A stretch of 33,062 nt of DNA, taken from positions 1 through 33,062 of the forward strand of contig MWCN01000053.1 of NCBI GenBank assembly GCA_002070045.1, read 5' to 3'. The stretch comes from Candidatus Cloacimonetes bacterium ADurb.Bin211 (GTDB lineage Bacteria; Cloacimonadota; Cloacimonadia; Cloacimonadales; Cloacimonadaceae). The translations under genes and the position numbers were made by a program. This document shows positions 17,020 through 25,484 of the stretch, one piece after another (position 1 is the first letter of the stretch; every line of letters starts with the position of its first letter). The notes under the pieces were generated by a model. It saw only the letters and a program-made list of their open reading frames with translations, ran no database searches and was not told the origin of the DNA.

Positions 17020-17319
17020 TTAATGTTCTTTAGCACCAGAGATAGCAAAATCAGGGCAAAGAAGGTCACACATTTCACAGTGAGTGCATTTTTCTGGTGC
17101 TAAAACATAGGGTGAGCCATCGGCTTTTCTTCCTAAACAGCCTGTAGGACAGAATGCGACACAGATGCCACACTTCTTACACCAGTTGTAATATATAATT
17201 ACAGGGGAGGATTTATCACCAGTTTCTTTAATTTCTGGAAGTTCAACTTCCATTTTTTCTGGAGCATCTTCCTCTCGGATAATCATGCCTATACGGTCTT
17301 TTTCGACTTTTTTAGGCAT
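17020..17319 (-). CDS. korD: 2-oxoacid:ferredoxin oxidoreductase, delta (2x[4Fe-4S] ferredoxin) subunit
   Basis: A 99-residue ferredoxin-like subunit with two cluster motifs, CKKCGICVAFCP and CTHCEMCDLLCP, each with the CxxCxxCxxxCP spacing that binds [4Fe-4S]. It carries electrons out of the beta subunit. An N-terminal extension of about 45 charged residues precedes the first motif. The frame is open to a TTG at 17331, but the GGAGG lies between that TTG and the ATG at 17319 with four bases spacing, so ATG 17319 is the start. First of the four oxidoreductase genes in the order delta, alpha, beta, gamma. Confidence 0.9.
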   Translation of the reverse strand: MPKKVEKDRIGMIIREEDAPEKMEVELPEIKETGDKSSPVIIYYNWCKKCGICVAFCPTGCLGRKADGSPYVLAPEKCTHCEMCDLLCPDFAISGAKEH

Positions 17320-17361
17320 TCTACCTCCCAATATATAATTTAGATTTTTTATTTGTTAATT

Positions 17362-18582
17362 TCAGGATTTTTCTGCTATGACCTTTTTAAAGAAGGCACC
17401 TAAACGGCGACATCCTTCCCGGTTATTTTCTTCGGATTCATAGGAAAAGTTCAGGCGCATTGTATTCTGTCCCTTACCGTTACAGAAGAAAGAGGTTCCT
17501 GCCACATAAGCAACATTTTGTTCTCTAATGCAATCAATAAGCAGAGCATCAGTATCAATCCATTCTGGACCAGTAGCCATTAAGAAAAGTCCCCCTTCTG
17601 GTTTAGTCCAGGTAAATTCTTTGGGCATAAACTCTTCCAGGGATTCCAGCATAACCTTTTGTTTGGATTTATACATATTACAGATTTCGGCAATCTTGGG
17701 ATCCAGATAACCCTTTTCCATATAGCGAGCTGCAATACGCTGAGTAAAAGGAGGAGTGCAAAGGTCAGTAGCTTGCTTTCCAATTACCACTTTATCCAGC
17801 ACATCAGGATGACCCATCACCCATCCAATACGGAAACCGGGACAGAAAATCTTGGAAAAAGTTCCTAAAAGCACTACCTGTTGAGTTCCATCCAATTCAT
17901 AAAGAGTGCGTTGAGTTTCACCTTCGTAACGTAATTCACGATAAGGGCTATCCTCAATTATAAGAATATCATAGCGATGAGCAATCTCAATGATTTCTTT
18001 ACGACGCTTTTCACTCATAGTCATTCCAGCAGGATTCTGGAAATCAGGAATGACATAGATAAATTTAGGTTTTTTGCCACGGGCTATGGCTTTTTTAATT
18101 TCATCTTCCATAACCTCTGGAATTTCCCCTTCATCATCCATAGGAATACCAATCATATCAGCACCATAAGAATTGAAAGCACTGAGAGCACCCAGATAAG
18201 TAGGAAGTCCCACAATAATAGTATCTCCCCGGTCAATAAAGCTTTTAGCAATCAGGTCTAAAGCTTGTTGAGAAGCAGTAGTAATAATGATATTATCCAT
18301 AGACACATCAATACCAAGCTTCTTATAGCGTTCAGCTAACTGAGACCGTAGAAGGTTATCTCCTTCGGTGGTGCCATACTGAAGAGCGTAATATGGCTCA
18401 TTATCCATCACTTCAGCAATAATGCTTTTCAATTCTTCTACAGGGAAAGATTGAGGAGCAGGAAAGCCTCCAGAGAAGGAAATCAAGCCAGGCTGATTGA
18501 GATACTTTAATAATTCGCGGATAGCAGAACGCTTCATTCCGCGAATATTTACTGACAGGACGTCTTTTAGATCGTTAATCAT
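17362..18582 (-). CDS. PLP-dependent class I/II aminotransferase (2-aminoadipate/aromatic/branched-chain type)
   Basis: Fold-type I aminotransferase, 406 residues, full length. Family landmarks are SFSGGFPAPQSFP near 35-47, YGTTEGDNLLR near 69-79, TTASQQALDL near 101-110, the PLP-contacting DFQNPAG (180-186) and EDSPYRELRY (210-219), and the Schiff-base Lys244 in LGTFSKIFCPGFRIGW; Arg376-like NTMRLNFSY binds the substrate carboxylate. It resembles LysN/MocR-type enzymes acting on 2-aminoadipate, aromatic or branched-chain amino acids. The start overlaps the upstream stop (ATGA) with GGAGG six bases before. Placed just before a 2-oxoacid oxidoreductase it should supply the 2-oxoacid. Exact substrate unknown. 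Confidence 0.88.
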   Translation of the reverse strand: MINDLKDVLSVNIRGMKRSAIRELLKYLNQPGLISFSGGFPAPQSFPVEELKSIIAEVMDNEPYYALQYGTTEGDNLLRSQLAERYKKLGIDVSMDNIIITTASQQALDLIAKSFIDRGDTIIVGLPTYLGALSAFNSYGADMIGIPMDDEGEIPEVMEDEIKKAIARGKKPKFIYVIPDFQNPAGMTMSEKRRKEIIEIAHRYDILIIEDSPYRELRYEGETQRTLYELDGTQQVVLLGTFSKIFCPGFRIGWVMGHPDVLDKVVIGKQATDLCTPPFTQRIAARYMEKGYLDPKIAEICNMYKSKQKVMLESLEEFMPKEFTWTKPEGGLFLMATGPEWIDTDALLIDCIREQNVAYVAGTSFFCNGKGQNTMRLNFSYESEENNREGCRRLGAFFKKVIAEKS

Positions 18583-18890
18583 TTCGATCCTCCATCTATT
18601 TTATTTTGTTCATAAACTAAAACTTTCTTATTGGTTTTACGCCATTCTTTATAAGCATTTTTAATTTCCAGCTCCCAGATTAGGCGCTTATCGTTATCTT
18701 CAAAAGTGATAATATCTATATAATGCGTACGATGATTCTTTCCTACGAAGCTCTTTTTGGGGAATTCTACTACAATATCACCATCAATATTGAGTATGGT
18801 AATTTCATTGAGGAAAACGCCATCTGCAATTTCCATAATAGCACGAGCTTCCACACTACCAGTCTGGACATCCCGAAAATGTATATTCAT
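18579..18890 (-). CDS. SpoVG-like small protein, first gene of the operon
   Basis: A 103-residue soluble protein without signal or membrane segments. The pattern VEARAIMEIADGVFLNEITILN...VVEFPKKSF...YIDIITFEDNDKRLIWELEIKNAY resembles SpoVG, a small RNA/DNA-binding regulator (alternating strands, a 'FP/MP-K' turn, then a final amphipathic helix). The C-terminal 25 residues are Lys-rich and may contact nucleic acid. ATG has AGGAG nine to ten bases before it. It overlaps the aminotransferase by four bases, so it is co-translated with the catabolic operon and could regulate it. Similarity is recalled by eye, not by search. Confidence 0.5.
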   Translation of the reverse strand: MNIHFRDVQTGSVEARAIMEIADGVFLNEITILNIDGDIVVEFPKKSFVGKNHRTHYIDIITFEDNDKRLIWELEIKNAYKEWRKTNKKVLVYEQNKIDGGSK

Positions 18891-18917
18891 TACTGCTCCT
18901 AAATTTGATTAATAAAC

Positions 18918-18945
18918 TATTAAAAAAAGATAGATTTATGGTCAA
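18918..18945 (-). promoter_or_regulatory. Candidate promoter of the SpoVG-like/oxidoreductase operon
   Basis: On the minus strand TTGACC (18945-18940), a 16-bp spacer and TTAATA (18923-18918), about 30 bases before the ATG at 18890. The gap between this gene and the lipoate ligase is only 86 bp, so the operon promoter must lie here unless it reads through from lplA. Confidence 0.35.
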
Positions 18946-18976
18946 GGAGTTTTTTACTTGCCCTTCTAAAATGCAA

Positions 18977-19957
18977 TCAGATTAAACCAGACAGAATATC
19001 TTCTGTTGTCACTTCGCCAAAAAATTCATTCAGGGGAAGCGATTCCAGTGTCTTGCGCAGCTCTTCTGGGCGATGCGGTAATCCTATTAAAGCTGATTCC
19101 AATTCTGAGGGTTCTCTTTCTCCAAAGAAGTCTCCATAAATCCGTACACCAGTAATTATACCCTTATGCACATCCGTATGAAACTCTATTGTTCCTGCGG
19201 AACATCTTATGCTCTGTTTATGATTGTAAGCTGGAGAATGTCCAAAATTCCATTCCCAGGTCTCATATTTACTTTTCATCAAAGAGTTAATTCCTTTTTC
19301 ATCTTCCTCGGTGAAATGATAATCTTTAGCATCAGGATAAAGTTTAAGCACCTCATTCTGGATGAGCTGAATAAATTCCTCAAGGGTTATCGGTTTTGTA
19401 AGATGTTCTGAAATATTAGTTACCCTGGCTGATACAGAATGCACAGCTTTATCTTTGAATTTTAAGGGATTAGCTTTTAAAGCAGCACTTAGGTCAGTAA
19501 TTTTTGATGAAAAGAGAATAGTGCCATGCTGATGAATCTTATCAGGATATACTGCTCTGGCATTCCCGGAAAATTTCATACCTTTAATAGTAAGGTCATT
19601 TCTCCCTTCCAGCTTTGCCTCAATTCCCAAATCTTTCAAAGCTGCAAGAATAGGAGCAGTATACCTGGCAAAACCACGATCTTCATCCTCTGTGCGATTC
19701 ATCAAAAAACAATAATTAAGATTACCCAAATCATGAAAGACCGTGCCTCCACCCGTTAACCTACGCACAACTGGAATATTATGTTCCTTCACATAATCCA
19801 GATTTATTTCCGCTAAAGTGTTTTGGTGTCTTCCTACAATAATGGAGGAATCATTACGATAAAGAAGAAATACATCTTCAGGACAATTATTCAAGATATA
19901 CTCTTCACAGGCTATGTTATAAGGAGCATAATGACTTGAACTATTAATAAATAGCAT
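18977..19957 (-). CDS. lplA: Lipoate-protein ligase A
   Basis: Attaches lipoate to the lysine of lipoyl domains such as GcvH or 2-oxoacid dehydrogenase E2, via lipoyl-AMP. The 326 residues include both the catalytic domain and the C-terminal accessory domain. Visible motifs are RRLTGGGTVFHD starting at residue 65, the catalytic Lys128 in NDLTIKGMKFSGNA, and HGTILF at 144-149. ATG has AAGGA eight bases upstream. No lipoylated protein or lipoyl synthase gene is nearby, so it is a standalone salvage enzyme here. A candidate promoter precedes it. Confidence 0.92.
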   Translation of the reverse strand: MLFINSSSHYAPYNIACEEYILNNCPEDVFLLYRNDSSIIVGRHQNTLAEINLDYVKEHNIPVVRRLTGGGTVFHDLGNLNYCFLMNRTEDEDRGFARYTAPILAALKDLGIEAKLEGRNDLTIKGMKFSGNARAVYPDKIHQHGTILFSSKITDLSAALKANPLKFKDKAVHSVSARVTNISEHLTKPITLEEFIQLIQNEVLKLYPDAKDYHFTEEDEKGINSLMKSKYETWEWNFGHSPAYNHKQSIRCSAGTIEFHTDVHKGIITGVRIYGDFFGEREPSELESALIGLPHRPEELRKTLESLPLNEFFGEVTTEDILSGLI

Positions 19958-20021
19958 AAAATTTTCCTTTAGATATAAGATAAATATTAATCATTTTAAA
20001 CTCAACTTATTGAATTTCAGG

Positions 20022-20050
20022 TAAATATGATAAATGACCTGCTTTTTCAA
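20022..20050 (-). promoter_or_regulatory. Candidate lplA promoter
   Basis: Minus-strand TTGAAA (20050-20045), 17-bp spacer, TATTTA (20027-20022), about 65 bases before the lplA ATG. A TTGACA further up (20082-20077) is an alternative -35 but has no good partner. Confidence 0.35.
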
Positions 20051-20141
20051 ACCCAAATTTGTAAATTAATGATGAATGTCAATCCTGATGTGTTTGAATA
20101 AATATAATGATTGACTGATATAGAAAGATTAATGGAGCATT

Positions 20142-23100
20142 TTAATATCTTATCAATTTATAAAGATAGGTATTCTCTTTATTTATATATATTTTTAATA
20201 TATAGATTCCAGTAGGTAGCATTTTATTATAGTAATCTTCCCCATTCCAGATGATAGGATTAGAGCTATTTTTATCTATCTTTTTCTCCCAGATTTTTTG
20301 CCCTCTAAGGTTATATATTGATACTTTAGCTTCATCAGAATATGGAGTTTTGAGCTCTATATTAAGTTCTTGATGAAAAGGATTAGGATAGACAGAAATC
20401 TCTGGAATAATTTCTGAGTCAGATACACCCACTGTATAACTTCTTATTTTAATCCAGCCAGTGATAATTCCAGTATGAGAAGGGGAAAGCCGAAGCTCCT
20501 GTCCTTCTTCAAGTGGATAAATCCTTCCTTCAAAGTATAGTTCTGCCGAATAATCTTCGGGCATAGAAAAAGTATTGAGATTGAAACATAAAGGTGTTAA
20601 AGCATAGAGCTCTAATTGGTAATTCCATATCTTTTCAGTAGGATTATAATCCGGATACAGTCCTTTATATTCACTTTGCAGAGGAAGCACAAAACGATTA
20701 TCAGGATTGATTAAAGAAACTCTATAGATAATTTCAGGAAATGCTGGAGTTTTTAATAAATCGTAGAGGAAATCAAAATCTGTTGTGCTATCATCAGCAC
20801 ATCCTATCTGAATGCTATCCTTAGTATGGATTCCATCAGAAACGCTGATAATAGCACTCCATCGTTCCTGCCAGGTGATAGGAGGTCCATCGTAATAAGT
20901 GGGATTAAGAGTTAGCTGTAAAGGTTGTTCTCCTGCATAATAAAAGAAGAAAGCCTGGGCAGGAGGAATAATCTTAGCTAAACTGAAGCCCTCAGAATCA
21001 TATAAATAGATAAAAGGAAAGATAAGTTCATCTTCTACCAATTCTTTATAGCTTTTAAAATTACCTAAGTGCTGAAAATAAAGATTCTTCAACTCAAAAG
21101 AATGATAATATGGATTAGGCAGAATATTCCATCCCGGAGAAATGTTAAAATTAATAGGAGTTGAAGGTAATTCCGCAGGAAGCATAAACTCATAAGGTTC
21201 AGGCAGATATACCAAAAAACCTTGATGATTATTTAACTGTATAGTAGGTGTCCATCGCTGGTAAGTATCCCAGAACCAGGTTAAAGCTGATTCACCGAAA
21301 ACTTCATAGGAGAGGTGGTTAAAATTGCTCACCGGAAAACTAATCAAGGAATATCCCGCAGGTAGTTGATATAAAATAGTCTGAGGAAGCACATTAAATC
21401 TCATAGTAGAATAATAGTTTAAAGTGGAATCATCTAATAAATGTAGACGAACCAGTAATTGTGCTTCATTCAGTAAAGGAGGATATAGGATTTGCCAATC
21501 AGTTATCTCAGGAGGTAAACCAGATTGAATTAAGATGGTGTCCTGAAGTGAAACAAAATATAAATCCACAGATTGCACTCTAAAACGATTGATTACTTTA
21601 TACTGTAGATTAAGGGACTCATTCTGAAAAATGAAGAAGTCAGTTGATTCTTGAAAATCAACTAGAGGAAGTCTTTTCCCCCAATAAAGTTCCAGATTAT
21701 GCCATTGAGTGTCATTATTTATCCAGCTATAGGGTTCCTCTCTTAAATCAATCCATTTATCTTTATCAATATCATAAAGTAAAAGGTCATTCCCCAGATT
21801 TATCATCTCAGTAGATGGAATAAGGAATAAGCTTTGTCCTGGAGTTGAGCAACGATAGTAAAGAAGCCAGCATTTATAAGTGTTATCTACATTATAATCG
21901 GTTCTTATATCTCGGTTGAAATAATTTAAACTATCTGGTGATACTGAGGCAAAAACGAGAGAACCATCCAGATGAGTTCTTACTTCATCATAATTATCTG
22001 CATTATCCTTAGCCAGAGGATTTATTCCTATAGATAGAACATCTTGCATACCACTATCTTGATTGTACAAACAAAAACCATAAGTTCTATAAGGACTGGT
22101 AATCAGAGTTTTCCAGTGAAATTGCTCAAAACCATTATCATAAACGACAGATACTTGATAACGATAAATAGTGTTGTTGATAAGACCGGTATCCGAATAA
22201 AAGTAACTATGAGTAGAATTTGGTAGTAACGAAGAATTATTCGTCCAGGAAGCAATCTGAAGATAGGGTTCATCACCTGCTTTACGATAAATGTTAAAAC
22301 CCTGAATGGAACTCAAAGGAGAAGAAAAGGTTAGATTAACCGCAGAATCCAGAGGACTGGCATTAAAATTAGAGAAAACGGAGGTATAATTCCAGATTTC
22401 AATTTCTTCCGTAAAAAGGCTATAATTCATATTCTTGTCCCTGGCTTGAAGCTTCAAATAATAGACCTTATTAGAGTATGGAAGCTCTAAAGCAAAGGAA
22501 CTTAGATTCTGCCAGGCTAATTTTGAACTAGTATCTCTATCATAAAAGTAACAAACATAATCACCATTATTTTCATAGCCTAATTCAATTATATAGCTAT
22601 CAAAATCATAACTATAGCTTCGGTCCCAGCTAATATATAGATAATCATTGGAAAGATTAGTTACTCGCAGATTAGAAGGATTAGTTGGTGCAATTCCATC
22701 ATTTAAAATCAACATACTATCAACTACTTCTGAGAGTGCATTCAGCCAGGGGCGATAATACTGAATAAAGCGAGTATAGCGTTGTTCTACATCCCAGGTC
22801 TCAGAGTTGGAATCATATCCATAAAACCATTTCCAGTAATTAGTATATTGCGGATATTGTGCGGGTAATTCATCCATCTCCACATGTAGAAATGAGGTAT
22901 AGACATCATACATATTAGGATTTTCACTATAGAGCATCTGCTGATTTGAAGCTGCTCCAGGAAGGTCTTCATTATATGGTATAGTAATACTTTGATTCCC
23001 ATAATGATAGACCACAGGATCGCTTAAGTTATAGTATACAGAATAATAATTTTGGATATATACAACAGAATTATCACCTATAGAGTTTGCTGGATGCACC

Positions 23101-23990
23101 AGATAAGGTGTTTTATGAATAAAATCATTACGAAGCAAAGAATTGTCTCTGGTAGGAAGGGCAGGATATAAACGGTATTGTCCTGCAGAGAATATCATAT
23201 TGGATCTAGAGGGATATTTATTCCAATCATAGGTATGAAGTTGAAGGGAAAATTCTCTTTTCCCCGTAAGATTGCGAATCTGATCTGCACAATGTTGATA
23301 AAATACATTGAAAGGGTGATTAGGATTGCGAGAAGGGTCACTGAGTGAACTATTACTATCACTGGGATTAGTCATCAAAACTTCACGACCTGCACCACTT
23401 ATAAGAAGAAATCTCGCATCAAGTTGGTAAAATGCTTCCAGAGCAAAAATGGGTGCAGGATAATCATCACCAGGATGTGGAACCGTAATTACTATGGAAC
23501 GAGAGGCATAGGGATTAAATATATATAAACCCCAGCCATAATCAAAACTACCTATTTCATCATCTGAAGTGTCAGAAGTATTATTAGTATCAAGGTCATC
23601 ATTAAGAGTCTCTCTCAAAAAAAATAGATTCCGACCGGTATCCAGATCTTGAAATTGTACCACTTGATAAGGAAAGCCATATTGTTCAATTTTTGTTTGA
23701 GCACTAGCCAGATTTAAATTAAGAAAATCTACTACCACTTCTTCCCAGTTTTCTAATATTACAGAACTAGGCTGAAGATAATCTCCAAAATTATTATTTT
23801 GGATTTCCCAGGGTGCATATACATTAGCAGAAGATAATCTTCCTTCAGATATATGACTGATCCAATTATCATATTCACATGCTGGTTCAGAACCGTACAA
23901 AAAACCACGAAAGGAGGCTACTTCTGTAACAACGGCGTTTAATACACAAATTAAAGAAAATAATAAAATTACAACAAAAAACCGTTTCAT
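20142..23990 (-). CDS. Large secreted protein with unassigned N-terminal domain, Fn3 domains and C-terminal sorting module
   Basis: An exported protein of 1282 residues with signal peptide MKRFFVVILLFSLICVLNA. Residues about 30-430 form a domain I cannot name, with conserved-looking polar motifs VPHPGDDYPAPIFALEAF (His near 171), LQLHTYDWN (His near 251) and FLHVEMDELP (His near 369). This spread of His, Asp and Glu suggests a metal-dependent hydrolase such as the formylglutamate amidohydrolase or M14-like groups, but that is a guess. Fn3-like domains begin near 443 and 540, a long beta-rich middle follows, and the end carries a FlgD-Ig/type A sorting domain (SVYPNPFHQEL near 1201 to YLYKLIRY). 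ATG 23990 is chosen because AAGGAGG lies five bases before it; an upstream in-frame ATG at 24020 lacks a site and precedes the signal peptide. Confidence 0.8.
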   Translation of the reverse strand: MKRFFVVILLFSLICVLNAVVTEVASFRGFLYGSEPACEYDNWISHISEGRLSSANVYAPWEIQNNNFGDYLQPSSVILENWEEVVVDFLNLNLASAQTKIEQYGFPYQVVQFQDLDTGRNLFFLRETLNDDLDTNNTSDTSDDEIGSFDYGWGLYIFNPYASRSIVITVPHPGDDYPAPIFALEAFYQLDARFLLISGAGREVLMTNPSDSNSSLSDPSRNPNHPFNVFYQHCADQIRNLTGKREFSLQLHTYDWNKYPSRSNMIFSAGQYRLYPALPTRDNSLLRNDFIHKTPYLVHPANSIGDNSVVYIQNYYSVYYNLSDPVVYHYGNQSITIPYNEDLPGAASNQQMLYSENPNMYDVYTSFLHVEMDELPAQYPQYTNYWKWFYGYDSNSETWDVEQRYTRFIQYYRPWLNALSEVVDSMLILNDGIAPTNPSNLRVTNLSNDYLYISWDRSYSYDFDSYIIELGYENNGDYVCYFYDRDTSSKLAWQNLSSFALELPYSNKVYYLKLQARDKNMNYSLFTEEIEIWNYTSVFSNFNASPLDSAVNLTFSSPLSSIQGFNIYRKAGDEPYLQIASWTNNSSLLPNSTHSYFYSDTGLINNTIYRYQVSVVYDNGFEQFHWKTLITSPYRTYGFCLYNQDSGMQDVLSIGINPLAKDNADNYDEVRTHLDGSLVFASVSPDSLNYFNRDIRTDYNVDNTYKCWLLYYRCSTPGQSLFLIPSTEMINLGNDLLLYDIDKDKWIDLREEPYSWINNDTQWHNLELYWGKRLPLVDFQESTDFFIFQNESLNLQYKVINRFRVQSVDLYFVSLQDTILIQSGLPPEITDWQILYPPLLNEAQLLVRLHLLDDSTLNYYSTMRFNVLPQTILYQLPAGYSLISFPVSNFNHLSYEVFGESALTWFWDTYQRWTPTIQLNNHQGFLVYLPEPYEFMLPAELPSTPINFNISPGWNILPNPYYHSFELKNLYFQHLGNFKSYKELVEDELIFPFIYLYDSEGFSLAKIIPPAQAFFFYYAGEQPLQLTLNPTYYDGPPITWQERWSAIISVSDGIHTKDSIQIGCADDSTTDFDFLYDLLKTPAFPEIIYRVSLINPDNRFVLPLQSEYKGLYPDYNPTEKIWNYQLELYALTPLCFNLNTFSMPEDYSAELYFEGRIYPLEEGQELRLSPSHTGIITGWIKIRSYTVGVSDSEIIPEISVYPNPFHQELNIELKTPYSDEAKVSIYNLRGQKIWEKKIDKNSSNPIIWNGEDYYNKMLPTGIYILKIYINKENTYLYKLIRY

Positions 23991-24103
23991 CTTATCCTCC
24001 TTCTCATAAAGATGAAGCATTAATTATTCCTTAACTGTCAAGAAAAAACCTGCGTTAACTATCTAAAGTAGAAACTATTAAGAAAATTCTAAGCACTTTT
24101 CTT

Positions 24104-24131
24104 TTGCCAATCTATCTCTTTGCCTTAATAT
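24104..24131 (+). promoter_or_regulatory. Candidate promoter of the alcohol dehydrogenase gene
   Basis: TTGCCA (24104-24109), 16-bp spacer, TAATAT (24126-24131), about 50 bases before the ATG at 24182. It lies in the 191-bp divergent region between the two transcription directions, which also has a minus-strand TTGACA at 24041-24036. Confidence 0.35.
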
Positions 24132-24181
24132 GTAATTGTAGCCTGAATTTTTTATCGGATGCATAATGGAAAGGAGAAAAA

Positions 24182-25324
24182 ATGGAATCTTTTAGCTTTT
24201 ATAATCCAACCCGTATACTGTTCGGGAAAGGTAAGATAGAAAAGATAGGAAAAGAACTTAAAAAAGCAGACCTAAAAAAATGTCTGATGATTGCAGGAGG
24301 AGGCTCTATTCGTAAAAATGGAGTATATGACCAGGTTTGTGAAAGCTTAAGAGAAAACCATATTGAATGGATAGAAGCCTGGGGAGTGCAACCTAATCCA
24401 ACCGTAGAGAAGGTTCGTGAAATGATAACCTTAGCAAAAGAATCCAGTGTGGATGCCATCCTGGCGGTAGGTGGTGGAAGTGTGATAGATAGTGGTAAAG
24501 CCACAGCCGTTGGAGTTTTTCTAAATGATATCTGGAATGCCTATACCGAAAAAGAAAAAATCACCCGTGCTTTACCTATTTTTACGGTTCTTACTATATC
24601 TGGAACTGGAAGTGAGATGAATGGAAATTCGGTTTTAACCTTAAGTGCAGAAAAGAAAAAATGGAGTATTTCATCATCACTTCTATATCCCAGGGTATCT
24701 ATTATTGACCCATCGGTTCAGAACTCTCTTTCCTTTCAACAGACAGTAAATGGGGCTATTGATGCTATATCTCATATCTTAGAATATATATTTATGAATG
24801 AAACTGCTATTGCCACCAGGGCTATTGATGCAGGTTTGATAAAAACCATCGTAAAGATGACTAATAGATTACAGGAAGATGCCAAAGATTATGTGGCTCG
24901 GGCAAATCTTGCCTGGTCTGCCACTTTAGCTTTAAATGGGATAAGTGGAGTAGGATTACAAGGAGGAGACTGGGCTTGTCATTCCATAGAGCATGCCATA
25001 TCCGCTATTGATCCTAAGATTGCACACGGAGAAGGATTGGGTGTTATTTTCCCTGCCTGGATAGAATATGTAAGTGAAAGAGAACCAGACCGCTTTTCCT
25101 GGTGGGTCAAAGAAGTATGTGGAGAGGATAGTGTGGCTCGTGCACTTCGTAAATGCAGGGAAACCTTAAAACGCTGGGGTTCTGCCACAAACCTTAGAGA
25201 ATTAGGTATCAGAGAATCACAACTCCCTGAAATAAGAGATTTACTTCTAACTTATGGTCCTATAGGAGAAATTATACGGTTTAGAGCAGAGGAAATTGAA
25301 GCTCTTTTAATGCTTGCTTATTAA
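24182..25324 (+). CDS. Iron-containing alcohol dehydrogenase (BdhA/YqhD-like)
   Basis: Group III metal-dependent alcohol dehydrogenase, 380 residues, reducing an aldehyde with NAD(P)H or the reverse. The nucleotide-binding motif GGGS is at 97-100, with GTGSEMNGN at 141-149. Metal ligands expected for the family are Asp194 and His198 (GAIDAISH), His267 or His271 (CHSIEH) and His282 (AHGEGLGV). The look is that of butanol dehydrogenase/YqhD, often NADPH-dependent. It starts with ATG after AAGGAG. It is the first gene right of the divergent point and could dispose of reducing equivalents from fermentation. Confidence 0.9.
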   Translation: MESFSFYNPTRILFGKGKIEKIGKELKKADLKKCLMIAGGGSIRKNGVYDQVCESLRENHIEWIEAWGVQPNPTVEKVREMITLAKESSVDAILAVGGGSVIDSGKATAVGVFLNDIWNAYTEKEKITRALPIFTVLTISGTGSEMNGNSVLTLSAEKKKWSISSSLLYPRVSIIDPSVQNSLSFQQTVNGAIDAISHILEYIFMNETAIATRAIDAGLIKTIVKMTNRLQEDAKDYVARANLAWSATLALNGISGVGLQGGDWACHSIEHAISAIDPKIAHGEGLGVIFPAWIEYVSEREPDRFSWWVKEVCGEDSVARALRKCRETLKRWGSATNLRELGIRESQLPEIRDLLLTYGPIGEIIRFRAEEIEALLMLAY

Positions 25325-25400
25325 AATTGAGTTAGTGCTAAGCTTACTAACTTTAGCGAATGAGGACATCCACTTACCAAAATAAAGCTCTTTTAATGCT
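25299..25400. repeat. Partial duplication of the alcohol dehydrogenase 3' end
   Basis: AAGCTCTTTTAATGCT occurs inside the last codons of the gene (25299-25314) and again 86 bp later in non-coding DNA (25385-25400). Both copies are followed within 20 bases by AATTGAG, so the similarity extends to roughly 35-40 bp with indels. Confidence 0.5.
25330..25352 (+). terminator. Weak stem-loop after alcohol dehydrogenase
   Basis: AGTTAGT (25330-25336) pairs with ACTAACT (25346-25352) around a nine-base loop, starting six bases past the stop codon and followed by TTT. The stem is short and AU-rich, so termination is doubtful. Confidence 0.3.
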
Positions 25401-25425
25401 CATTGCAATTGAGCTAATTTACTGC

Positions 25426-25431
25426 TTGACA
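25426..25431 (+). promoter_or_regulatory. Possible -35 box of lepB operon
   Basis: Perfect TTGACA 54-59 bases before the lepB ATG. The 17-bp-spaced hexamer is AAGTAA, a poor -10, so this is only a candidate. Confidence 0.3.
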
Positions 25432-25484
25432 AAAGAACTGGAAGAAAAAAGTAAGAAAGTTAAATTTTGAAACTGAAGGTTTAA

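Noticed and set aside
17320-17331. TTG start for the ferredoxin-like subunit
   Set aside because: The GGAGG site falls after this codon and correctly before the ATG at 17319.
23991-24020. Ten extra N-terminal codons on the 1282-residue protein
   Set aside because: They would put a charged decapeptide before the signal peptide, and the AAGGAGG site lies inside them, serving the ATG at 23990.
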